Below, one piece after another: positions 1-6,188 of a DNA stretch of 11,053 nt. The DNA comes from Spirochaetaceae bacterium (lineage in GTDB: Bacteria; Spirochaetota; Spirochaetia; Treponematales; Breznakiellaceae): NCBI GenBank assembly GCA_031258615.1, contig JAIRMP010000103.1, positions 1 to 11,053 on the forward strand. Reading direction: 5' to 3'. The notes beneath the pieces are model-generated. The model worked only from the letters and a program-made list of their open reading frames with translations. It was not told the origin of the DNA and made no database searches. The position numbers and the translations under genes were made by a program. Position 1 is the first letter of the stretch, and every line of letters begins with the position of its first letter.

Positions 1-1
1 C

Positions 2-426
2 ATTAAATCACTGGCCGTGCGCATGGACCGGCATGTGGAGAATACTCGGGCCGCGGCTGATTTCCTAAAGCGCCATGAAGCGGTGAAGCGCCTATATTAC
101 CCGGGCTTACGGGATTGTCAAGGCTATGAGGTCAATGGCCGGCAGGCCAAAAACGGGGGCGCCATGCTTTCCTTTGAGTTGCGGGAAGGCTATGATATCA
201 AGGCGTTTTTTGAGGGCCTGAATCTGATTATTCTGGCGGAAGCCTTGGGGGCGCGGAATCCCTGATTTGTCATCCGGCCACCATGACCCATGCCGCCATT
301 CCCGAGGATATCCGTCAAGGGATGGGCATCACCGACGGGCTGATCCGCTTGTCGGTGGGGATTGAACATATAACGGATATCCTTGGGGATTTGGAGCATG
401 CTTTTCAAGCCGGCAAAATCAGATGA
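2..426 (+). pseudogene. C-terminal part of a Cys/Met metabolism PLP-dependent enzyme (cystathionine gamma-synthase/lyase type), frameshifted
   Basis: The 5' end lies outside the window. The first frame (open from base 2, first internal ATG at 17) reads through YYPGLRD, GGAMLSFEL and LNLIILAEALG, which fits the C-terminal domain of the fold-type I transsulfuration family. It then runs into TGA at 263-265. Dropping into the next frame at the five-G run (247-251) continues with ESLICHPATMTH and GITDGLIRLSVGIE, the usual end of the family, to TGA at 424-426. One missing G therefore explains the break. The family handles cystathionine, homocysteine or methionine in the cytoplasm; the exact reaction cannot be decided from this fragment. 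The catalytic lysine region is outside the window. The gene converges on mnmA with an 8-bp overlap. It may be a decayed gene or a sequencing error. Confidence 0.8.
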
Positions 427-1492
427 TGACGCCGCCGCCAATAACCACATCCCCGTCGTAGAGCACCACGGCCTGGCCCTTGGTAATGGCTCTTTGGGGG
501 CTGTCAAACTCCACATGGATGGAATCCGGGCCTGTCTGCCGCAGGATCGCGGGCTGTTCCGGCTGTTTATAGCGGATTTTTGCCTGAACCCGCAGGGGCG
601 TGTCCAGTTTATCGAAGGGGATGAGGTTGATGTGTTCCGCGGTGAGCGTTTTTTGATAAAGGGCGTTGGGTTCTCCCAGGACGACGGTGTTGCTTGACGC
701 GTCGACAGAACATACATAGAGAGGGGCCGGCGTGGATATGCCGAGTTTTTTCCGCTGGCCCACGGTGTAATGGATGATCCCTTTATGTTCCCCCAGATCC
801 GCTCCGGACATATCTTTAAAACGGCCTTTGGGACACGGGCGGCCGGTGTATTCCTCGATAAACGCGGCATAACCGCCGCCGCGCACGAAGCAGATGTCCT
901 GGCTGTCGTGTTTCTGGGCGTTTACGAATCCATGGGTCCGGGCAATATCCCGCACTTGGGTCTTTTGCAGATCTCCCAGGGGGAAACGGGTATGGGCCAG
1001 ATGGTTTTGCGTCATGGTATACAGGACATAACTTTGATCCTTGGACTGGTCGGCGCCTTTTTTCAGGAGATATCGGCCGCCGGTTCGGTCGTATTCTATG
1101 CGGGCGTAGTGGCCTGTGGCGATAAAATCGCAGCCCAGCTCCCGCGCCCGCCGGAAAAAACGGTCAAATTTCAGATACCGGTTGCAATCTATGCAAGGGT
1201 TGGGGGTCAAACCCCGTTGATAGGCCCCGATGAACCGTTCAATGACTTGCGTTTTAAAGGTATCGGCGAAGTTAAACACAAAAAAAGGGATATCCAGGCG
1301 CATGGCCACGGCTTGAGCATCCTGGGCGTCATCCAGGGAACAGCAGCTTCTTTCCCGACTGATGCCCAGGTCTTCGTTATTAAACAATTTCATCATAGCG
1401 CCGGTGCAGTCAAAGCCTGCCCGGATCAGCAGCAAGGCGGAGACGGAACTGTCTACGCCGCCGCTCATGGCAATCAACGCTCGGTGGCTCAT
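419..1492 (-). CDS. mnmA: tRNA-specific 2-thiouridylase MnmA (TrmU)
   Basis: MnmA is a cytoplasmic enzyme that adenylates and thiolates U34 of tRNA Lys, Glu and Gln, with sulfur relayed from a cysteine desulfurase. From the chosen ATG (1490-1492) the protein has 357 residues, normal for the family. The PP-loop SGGVDSSV is at residues 10-17, GHYARI lies near 127-132, PNPCIDCNRYLKF holds C100 and C103, and SQDICFV holds C201, the usual second active cysteine. The first motif is CxxC rather than the DxxC of E. coli. The frame stays open upstream to 1681, and an ATG at 1631-1633 has a better ribosome binding site (AAAGGAG, 8-nt spacing). That start would add 47 residues encoded partly by a palindromic repeat. 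I chose 1492 because the family begins just before the PP-loop. The local ribosome site (GAAGAG, 10 nt away) is weak. Confidence 0.93.
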   Translation of the reverse strand: MSHRALIAMSGGVDSSVSALLLIRAGFDCTGAMMKLFNNEDLGISRERSCCSLDDAQDAQAVAMRLDIPFFVFNFADTFKTQVIERFIGAYQRGLTPNPCIDCNRYLKFDRFFRRARELGCDFIATGHYARIEYDRTGGRYLLKKGADQSKDQSYVLYTMTQNHLAHTRFPLGDLQKTQVRDIARTHGFVNAQKHDSQDICFVRGGGYAAFIEEYTGRPCPKGRFKDMSGADLGEHKGIIHYTVGQRKKLGISTPAPLYVCSVDASSNTVVLGEPNALYQKTLTAEHINLIPFDKLDTPLRVQAKIRYKQPEQPAILRQTGPDSIHVEFDSPQRAITKGQAVVLYDGDVVIGGGVII

Positions 1493-1524
1493 TTTACGGT
1501 TACTCTTCACACCCCAGCCAGTGT

Positions 1525-1605
1525 CGCTATATCCCGGTGAAGGTGGGGGCTGGGACCCCAACGACTGCCGGCTAAACGGACCCCATCCCCCACCTTCACC
1601 GGGAT
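1525..1605. repeat. Palindromic repeat element in the mnmA leader (copy A)
   Basis: ATCCCGGTGAAGGTGGGGG at 1531-1549 is the exact reverse complement of 1587-1605, giving 19-bp arms around a 37-nt centre. The tip-to-tip length is 75 bp, a multiple of three, and the - strand frame of mnmA stays open through it. The left edge (1525-1560, cgctatatcccgg through ctgggacccca) is closely matched at 2230-2265. As RNA in the mnmA leader it would fold into a very stable hairpin. Confidence 0.8.
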
Positions 1606-1672
1606 CAGGCACATATTCACTGAACTGTAACATTTTGCGGGCTCCTTTGTTTTTTTTTGAGGATGTGTGGGC

Positions 1673-1705
1673 TTGAAACACCTATAATACCTATGATACA
1701 ATAGG
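1673..1705 (+). promoter_or_regulatory. Probable sigma-70 promoter and overlapping dyad for the Rrf2 gene
   Basis: TTGAAA (1673-1678) and TACAAT (1697-1702) are 18 nt apart, about 30 nt before the chosen start of the Rrf2 gene. The inverted repeat CCTAT-N6-ATAGG (1690-1705) covers the -10 box, and a further CCTAT lies at 1681-1685. Rrf2 regulators often repress their own promoter through such dyads, so this may be an autoregulatory operator. It could also serve the divergent mnmA gene. Seen: the boxes and the dyad. Inferred: function. Confidence 0.5.
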
Positions 1706-1730
1706 ATATGTTCTCTAAGAGGTGAAGGAA

Positions 1731-2168
1731 TTGAGGATTTCAACCAAAGGCCGGTACGCGCTTCGGATGCTGGTGGACTTGGCGGAACACAAAGACGACG
1801 GATTTATTGCCCTCAAGGATATTGCGGCGCGGCAAGTCATTTCCAAGAAATATCTGGAGCAGATTGTCGCGATCTTGAATCATTCTAATATTCTTCGCAC
1901 GAACCGGGGATATCAGGGCGGATATATGCTGGCGCAAGCGCCTGAAAAATATACGGTTGGGCAAATCCTCAGGCTCACCGAGGGAAGCCTTTCCCCTGTC
2001 ACTTGTATGGATGAAGGCCCAAACCGATGCAATCGCAGAGGATATTGCAAAACCTTGCCCATATGGCAGGGGTTGAACAAGGTGATGACCGGATATCTGG
2101 ACAGCATTACCCTCCAGGATATCCTGAATGATTACCGGACGGCGGGCTCGGATGAATACTCTATATGA
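1731..2168 (+). CDS. Rrf2-family transcriptional regulator with three conserved cysteines
   Basis: The protein has 145 residues from a TTG start at 1731, preceded by GAGGTG (1719-1724) with 6-nt spacing; MRISTKGRYALRMLVDLAEH is the standard family N-terminus. A GTG start at 1722 (148 residues) is possible but has no clear ribosome site. The winged-helix DNA-binding part spans about residues 1-65 (IAARQVISKKYLEQI, then the NRGYQGGY wing). Cysteines 92, 100 and 106 sit in C-X7-C-X5-C, at the place where IscR-type members bind an Fe-S cluster. A cluster is thus likely but unproven; the sensed signal could be iron-sulfur status, redox or nitric oxide. It is divergent from mnmA and near a transsulfuration-family gene, which suggests a sulfur or Fe-S role. 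A terminator-like hairpin follows the stop. Confidence 0.9.
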   Translation: MRISTKGRYALRMLVDLAEHKDDGFIALKDIAARQVISKKYLEQIVAILNHSNILRTNRGYQGGYMLAQAPEKYTVGQILRLTEGSLSPVTCMDEGPNRCNRRGYCKTLPIWQGLNKVMTGYLDSITLQDILNDYRTAGSDEYSI

Positions 2169-2187
2169 CTATTATAACGCATCGGCG

Positions 2188-2217
2188 GAAAAAATTTCGA
2201 CGGTAGAAATTTTTTTC
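2188..2217 (+). terminator. Terminator-like hairpin after the Rrf2 gene
   Basis: GAAAAAATTTC (2188-2198) pairs with GAAATTTTTTTC (2206-2217) across a 7-nt loop, about 20 nt after the Rrf2 stop. The right arm ends in a seven-T run, with more T-rich sequence after it. The stem is AT-rich, so it is weaker than a classic rho-independent terminator. Confidence 0.5.
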
Positions 2218-2604
2218 TTTCCAGCGAGGCGCTATATCCCGGCGAGTGGTGAGGCTGGGACCCCATCGTACCGCGTGTATGGCGCGCCACCGGCGCGCCA
2301 TACAGCGGCAAGCCGCTACGCGGCTTGTGTTAAACAACGACCTGAAAAGGCTGTCCTTGTAAACCCCGCTCATAACCCCATCCTACCACTTTTTTGTCTG
2401 ACGGTATAGACACCGTTGTTGCGGGGGTCGGCGGCAGGCGGCAAGCCGCCGTCATTGCGAGCGTTGTTGTGGGGGTAGGCGGACGGCGAGGGTGTCTTAT
2501 GCGCGGCGTCACGCCCGGCAGCGGCGCTTGCTCACGAACACGCCGCCCTTCACCCATGATTCCGCCCGATTACGGCGGCGCTAAAAAATACCGATATATT
2601 TGTT
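2218..2604. repeat. Gene-free repeat island upstream of lptC
   Basis: I see no convincing gene here, only a mosaic of repeats. It holds a second copy of the mnmA-leader element edge (2230-2265) and a 13-bp stem with ACC loop (2276-2304, core GGCGCGCC). It also holds the hairpin CAAGCCGCTACGCGGCTTG (2309-2327) and a 20-bp direct repeat with two mismatches at 2415-2434 and 2463-2482. Last come GGCGGC-AA-GCCGCC (2437-2450) and the dispersed-repeat core CGTCATTGCGAGCG (2450-2463). Short open frames across it have low-complexity products and poor starts. The promoter of the lpt genes presumably lies near the right end (TATATT at 2595-2600), but no -35 box is clear. Confidence 0.75.
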
Positions 2605-3255
2605 ATGGGATGTTTATACCGGTTAAAGAACGCTTGTTTATGTGTTTTTATCTGTATCTGCGCCGCGGCCTGCACATTTGATTACGGCCAGGAGGAATCT
2701 GTCGAATCGCCGTACCCTGACATAACGATGGAGGAACTGGAATATGCCAGGGTGCGCAAGGGCTCGCTGATCGCCCGTTTGCAGGCCGAGTTTGCCGAAC
2801 GCTACGAGAAACGCCGCCGCATGGAATTGAAAAACTACAGTTTTGAGCAGTATAATACTGCAAATGAAGAAATTGACGCTGTCGGATCGGGCGGCAGCGC
2901 GACGGTGGAGTTGGACACCAGCAATATCCACATGTTCGACGGTGTGGAAATAACCGTGGATACCGAAGACCTGGCGCTGGAAACCGTCAGGCTTGATTGG
3001 GAGGATGGCAAGAAGTCGCTGAAAGGCGGTGAAAATGATGCTGTCAGGGTTGAGCAGTCCAACGGCACCAATTTTGACGGCGTAGGCTTTTCGGCGGATG
3101 TCCGTTCGCGGACCTGGGCGTTTTCGTCCAGCGCTTCAGGTGTTTACGTGCATGAGGACGAGGAGGACGAGGATGGGGAGGAAAGTCAGGACTCAGGCGG
3201 CAGCGGTGAGTCTGAAGCCGGTATGACCGAAGCGGAGGAAATTTCCGGCACTTAG
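2605..3255 (+). CDS. lptC: LptC-like lipoprotein (LPS export, periplasmic) with acidic C-terminal tail
   Basis: The product has 216 residues. A short basic start and hydrophobic stretch (residues 1-22) end in CAAAC, a relaxed lipobox, so Cys23 is the likely lipidated residue; classic LptC instead keeps a membrane helix. Residues about 38-180 match the LptC pattern: PDITMEELEYARV, an ERYEKR segment, then repeated beta strands with FDGVEITVDT, TVRLDW and NGTNFDGVGFSADV. LptC links the LptBFG inner-membrane complex to LptA and passes lipid to the periplasmic bridge. Residues 183-216 are an acidic low-complexity tail (15 of 34 residues Asp or Glu), which is unusual. The next genes, lptA and lptB, support the call. 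There is no clear ribosome site before the ATG. Identification rests on pattern and context, not on a search. Confidence 0.75.
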   Translation: MGCLYRLKNACLCVFICICAAACTFDYGQEESVESPYPDITMEELEYARVRKGSLIARLQAEFAERYEKRRRMELKNYSFEQYNTANEEIDAVGSGGSATVELDTSNIHMFDGVEITVDTEDLALETVRLDWEDGKKSLKGGENDAVRVEQSNGTNFDGVGFSADVRSRTWAFSSSASGVYVHEDEEDEDGEESQDSGGSGESEAGMTEAEEISGT

Positions 3256-3263
3256 ACCACATC

Positions 3264-3296
3264 CGGCGCACAGGATCTTCCCGGACGGGTGCGCCG
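3264..3296. other. Hairpin between lptC and lptA
   Basis: CGGCGCAC (3264-3271) pairs perfectly with GTGCGCCG (3289-3296) across a 17-nt loop. There is no T-run after it, so it is not a standard terminator. It may stabilise or separate the lptC and lptA messages. Confidence 0.4.
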
Positions 3297-3347
3297 TGAA
3301 CCGGTTAAATGTATGTCAAATTCAGCGTGTTTAGGGAAATTACGACT

Positions 3348-3965
3348 ATGAGAAAAGGCATTATTTTATCATGTATATTTTTCGTTGCAGGGACGCTTTT
3401 TGTCTTTGGCGCCGAAACTTTTACGTTTAAGGCGGACAAGATGAGCGGAAATAAGGCTACAGGAAAGGAAGCTACGATCTTGACCGGCAACGCCGAGGTC
3501 CGTTCCGATAACCTGCTGCTGAAAGCGGAGAGGATTGAGTTGTTGGGTAAAGACAACAACTTGATAGATTGTTCCGGTTCCGTTTGGGGAAACCAGGAAG
3601 AAAAAGGAATTTTTTTCAGAAGTGACAGGATGATATACGACCGCGACAAGAAAATTGCCTACCTGGAAGGTAATTCAACTCTTGAGGACAAAAAAAACGA
3701 GGTTGTTGCGCGGGGACGCTATATAGAATATGATGAAAATTCCGAAATAACCGTATTTCAAATATCAGTGCGGCTTTTTAAGAACAATATGGTATGCCGC
3801 TCGGAATATGCCGTCTACCGCAGGAACGAAAAGCTTCTTGATCTTTCCGGTTATCCGGTGGTGTATAAAAAAAATGATGAATTTCGGGCCGACAAAATAA
3901 GGGTAGACCTGGACACTGATGATGTTATCATGGAAGGTTCCGTGGCAGGTTCAATCAAGGAATAG
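3348..3965 (+). CDS. lptA: LptA/OstA family periplasmic lipid-transport protein
   Basis: The protein has 205 residues from ATG 3348, with AGGGA 10 nt upstream; an earlier ATG at 3309 would place 13 extra residues before the signal peptide. MRKGIILSCIFFVAGTLFVFGA is a good signal peptide, cut before ETF. The mature part is built of beta repeats typical of the OstA fold: FKADKM, ILTGNAEVRSDNLLLKAERIELL, SDRMIYDRDKKIAYLEGNSTL and FRADKIRVDLDTDDVIMEGSV. LptA oligomers form the periplasmic bridge that carries lipopolysaccharide or a related glycolipid to the outer membrane. It sits between lptC and lptB, and lptB starts 2 nt after its stop, so the two are translated together. The native substrate is uncertain, since many Treponema lack ordinary lipopolysaccharide. 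Confidence 0.85.
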   Translation: MRKGIILSCIFFVAGTLFVFGAETFTFKADKMSGNKATGKEATILTGNAEVRSDNLLLKAERIELLGKDNNLIDCSGSVWGNQEEKGIFFRSDRMIYDRDKKIAYLEGNSTLEDKKNEVVARGRYIEYDENSEITVFQISVRLFKNNMVCRSEYAVYRRNEKLLDLSGYPVVYKKNDEFRADKIRVDLDTDDVIMEGSVAGSIKE

Positions 3966-3967
3966 TA

Positions 3968-5047
3968 ATGGGTCTTCTGGAAAAATGCATTATTTCTCTG
4001 GAAGCGGAAGCGAACAAGCTTGAAGGGCGCGCCGTTCTTTCCGCGGCGCCGGACACGGCCCCGCCGGCGGCTCAGGCGAAAGATGCACAGGGCGCGGCTG
4101 TAGACGCCGCCAGGCAGCCTTTGCCGGCGGAAACCGCCGTAGCGGTGTCTCCTGACACAAGCGGCGTCTCGCCTGTAGACGGCGCGGACGAGAAGGATCA
4201 TAAAGGGTTTGAAAATTTACGCCACAATAAAGGCGGCAAGGTTCTGGTTACAGACTACATTGATCGGCGGAAATCGGAACGCACAACGGACAGGCGGCAA
4301 ACCAAAAGGCAAACAGAAGGGTTAAATACGCTTAACAGTGTAGATTTGCGCAAGAATTTTGGCGCAAAAGAAATAGTCCGCGGCGTCGGCTTTTCCATAA
4401 AGGGCGGCGATGTTGCCGGGCTGTTGGGGCCAAACGGCGCGGGCAAGACGACGATATTCTATATGATTGTCGGTTTTTATAAACCCACCACAGGCGATAT
4501 AAAACTGAACAATGTAAGCATAATACACGGCCCTATGTACCGGAGGGCCAGGATGGGTATAGCCTACCTGCCGCAGGAAGCCTCTATTTTTCGTAAACTA
4601 ACGGTGGAACAAAATATATGGGCCATACTGGAAAGCCGGAAGGACATCAAGAAAAAGCAAAAAAAACAAAAACTTGACGAGTTGATAACGGAGTTTGGCA
4701 TAGAACGGATCCGTAAACAGTACGGCTACACCTTGTCCGGCGGGGAACGCCGCCGCACGGAAATTGCCCGCGCCCTTGCCATCGATCCCAAATTTCTGCT
4801 TCTCGATGAACCTTTTGCCGGCATAGACCCGATGGCCGTGTCCGAAATTAAGCAGATCATCAAACGCCTGGCCGAAAACGGCATAGGCATCCTGATAACC
4901 GATCACAATGTCCGTGATACGCTGGAGATAACAAACGCCGCCTTTATCATAAACCGCGGCAGCATAGTGGCCAGAGGCACCCGCGACCATATCCTTGAAA
5001 ATAAAATCGTCCGTGATGTGTATCTCGGCTCCGACTTCAAAATGTGA
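3968..5047 (+). CDS. lptB: LPS export ABC transporter ATPase LptB with long N-terminal extension
   Basis: The product has 359 residues; LptB is usually about 240. The ATPase begins near residue 122 (LNSVDLRKNFG). It has Walker A GPNGAGKTT (154-162), the Q-loop at Q203 in YLPQEASIFRKLT, signature LSGGE (256-260), Walker B FLLLDEP with catalytic Glu (276-282) and H-loop H313 in TDHNVRDTL. The FAGIDPMAVSEI and VYLGSDF segments are typical of LptB. It powers extraction of the lipid from the inner membrane together with LptF/LptG, which are not in this window. Residues 1-120 are an extra region: a short helix, an Ala/Pro-rich stretch (25-75) and a basic patch (99-117). The start is firm: AAGGAA lies 5 nt before ATG 3968, and no other ATG occurs before the ATPase. 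Spacing to lptA is 2 nt. Confidence 0.93.
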   Translation: MGLLEKCIISLEAEANKLEGRAVLSAAPDTAPPAAQAKDAQGAAVDAARQPLPAETAVAVSPDTSGVSPVDGADEKDHKGFENLRHNKGGKVLVTDYIDRRKSERTTDRRQTKRQTEGLNTLNSVDLRKNFGAKEIVRGVGFSIKGGDVAGLLGPNGAGKTTIFYMIVGFYKPTTGDIKLNNVSIIHGPMYRRARMGIAYLPQEASIFRKLTVEQNIWAILESRKDIKKKQKKQKLDELITEFGIERIRKQYGYTLSGGERRRTEIARALAIDPKFLLLDEPFAGIDPMAVSEIKQIIKRLAENGIGILITDHNVRDTLEITNAAFIINRGSIVARGTRDHILENKIVRDVYLGSDFKM

Positions 5048-5149
5048 TTCGTAAATTTTATAAATTTGTCAAGTTTTATTCCGTTCTGCCAGAATAGCGG
5101 CTTGCTGCACCCCTCCTGCCGGTTTATCTTCACATCCTCTGTAACCCGC

Positions 5150-5178
5150 TTGCATAAAATTACGGCGTATAATATAGT
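5150..5178 (+). promoter_or_regulatory. Candidate promoter for the small membrane protein at 5185
   Basis: TTGCAT (5150-5155) and TATAGT (5173-5178) are 17 nt apart; a better -10 match, TATAAT (5168-5173), overlaps. Transcription would start at or beside the ATG at 5185, and no ribosome binding site precedes it, so the message may be leaderless. Confidence 0.4.
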
Positions 5179-5184
5179 AACGCT

Positions 5185-5547
5185 ATGGGCCGGTATTTGG
5201 TGAGAAAATGGCTTTTTTATGCGGCAGCGGCGTATCTCGCGCTTGCCACAGTGGGAATGTTTACGTTTATATCCTTGGGCGCCCCTTATTTTGAAGACCC
5301 CGCGGGTAAAATGACGGACAAAAGCGGCCTCTTAACCGCCGTCACCCATCCTGTTGACTGTCTGGTAACAATCAGCGCCATAAAAACCCGGCAATTTTCT
5401 CCGTTACGTCACGATCCGCTTCGTATGTTAATGCCGGTAATCTCTTTCACCGCCGGAGCGGGCCTTTTGTATGCGGCCGTTAGGTTTATTACCAAAACTG
5501 CGGCGCATAACATAAAAAACACCATTCTTTTGAAACTTCGAATTTGA
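5185..5547 (+). CDS. Small two-helix membrane protein of unknown function
   Basis: I do not recognise this 120-residue protein. Two hydrophobic segments are visible, about residues 10-31 (WLFYAAAAYLALATVGMFTF region) and 82-102 (LMPVISFTAGAGLLYAAV). The roughly 50-residue loop between them contains APYFEDPAG and THPVDCLVTISAIK. The N-terminus is basic (RYLVRKW), which suggests that it stays in the cytoplasm with the loop outside. The tail is short and basic. It follows lptB by 137 bp and has its own promoter-like boxes, so it need not belong to the lpt operon. The start has no ribosome site. It is plausible as a real gene because of its length and clear helices, but its role is unknown. Confidence 0.6.
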   Translation: MGRYLVRKWLFYAAAAYLALATVGMFTFISLGAPYFEDPAGKMTDKSGLLTAVTHPVDCLVTISAIKTRQFSPLRHDPLRMLMPVISFTAGAGLLYAAVRFITKTAAHNIKNTILLKLRI

Positions 5548-5683
5548 TCCCTGATTTGACAGCAGCATAATTTTTCTCGTTACACGGCTATTAAGCGTCT
5601 GAAAACATACATGGGTTTTTCATTCATGTTACAGTTTTGTTTTCATGAGCTGTTTGCTGTTCATCAAAACAGGAGTATTCATT

Positions 5684-5905
5684 ATGAATCTATTTTGGAA
5701 AATTTTTTTGCTAACCTTAGCGGCCGCGCTTGTATTGGTACTAATCGTCGGCTGTGCATTGGCGTTTTATTATAATTCAGCCGGTGTTTTCTATCGGGCA
5801 ATTCAGTATGCCCTTGTGATTGGTTTGGGCGTATGCGGAATCCTCGCCCTTGTCGTTGTGCCTATCGATCTCTATATCGAATATAGAAAAATGCGGAGGA
5901 AATAA
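5684..5905 (+). CDS. Small two-helix membrane protein of unknown function
   Basis: The 73-residue protein starts at ATG 5684, chosen because AGGAG (5671-5675) lies 8 nt upstream; an ATG at 5645 in the same frame has no ribosome site. Two membrane segments are evident, about residues 5-28 (FWKIFLLTLAAALVLVLIVG) and 38-60 (RAIQYALVIGLGVCGILALV). A short loop with an NSAG turn joins them, and the basic tail EYRKMRRK should face the cytoplasm. The family is not recognised, and its neighbours give no clear hint. The 136-bp gap before it shows TTGACA at 5556-5561 but no convincing -10 at the right spacing. Confidence 0.6.
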   Translation: MNLFWKIFLLTLAAALVLVLIVGCALAFYYNSAGVFYRAIQYALVIGLGVCGILALVVVPIDLYIEYRKMRRK

Positions 5906-6188
5906 ACGGTCGACAAAGCCGAACCTTGAAAGCAAAACCAAAGAATAGACTTGTTCGACAACCCGGTTGGTTGTCTCACAGTCTTGCAGTTTTTCAGGTT
6001 TCAGCCTTACAAAACTGCGTTTTTTAATGGAAGTGGGCGCGGAAACTGAAGTTTCCAAACAACTCTAATATGTTTTCAGGGAACTTGTTGAGGTCATAAC
6101 GGCGCTCGTCCCGCGCTGAATCGGGATATTACTTACGTATGATAACCGTATTTTATCACGGTTTAATTAAATGATAAGGAGTAACACA
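5906..6188. other. Non-coding stretch with hairpins before the SH3b-OadG pair
   Basis: No gene is supported here. Visible structures are GACAACC (5957-5963) pairing with GGTTGTC (5969-5975) across 5 nt, and GGAAACT-GA-AGTTTCC (6041-6056). Near the right end is a dyad AACCGT-N8-ACGGTT (6144-6163), 25 nt before the TTG start, which could be an operator or part of the promoter. The first two hairpins look like pieces of a dispersed repeat, but no second copy lies in the window. Confidence 0.5.

Noticed and set aside
263..265. TGA in the first gene read as selenocysteine, given selB in the window
   Set aside because: The family-matching continuation is in the other frame, so a frameshift, not recoding, explains it.
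190..870. Long - strand open frame of 226 codons
   Set aside because: It overlaps mnmA in another frame and its product has no recognisable motif.
770..1540. Open + strand frame of 256 codons opposite mnmA
   Set aside because: Antisense shadow of mnmA with no clear family pattern or ribosome site.
1492..1681. Extension of MnmA to 1681 as the start
   Set aside because: No family match beyond 1492; the ATG at 1633 is kept as an open alternative and reported as a finding.
2128..2681. Short open frames across the repeat island before lptC
   Set aside because: Built from palindromic repeats, without ribosome sites or family patterns.
5048..5184. Rho-independent terminator after lptB
   Set aside because: Only AT-rich palindromes and a 4-bp stem; no GC stem followed by a T-run.
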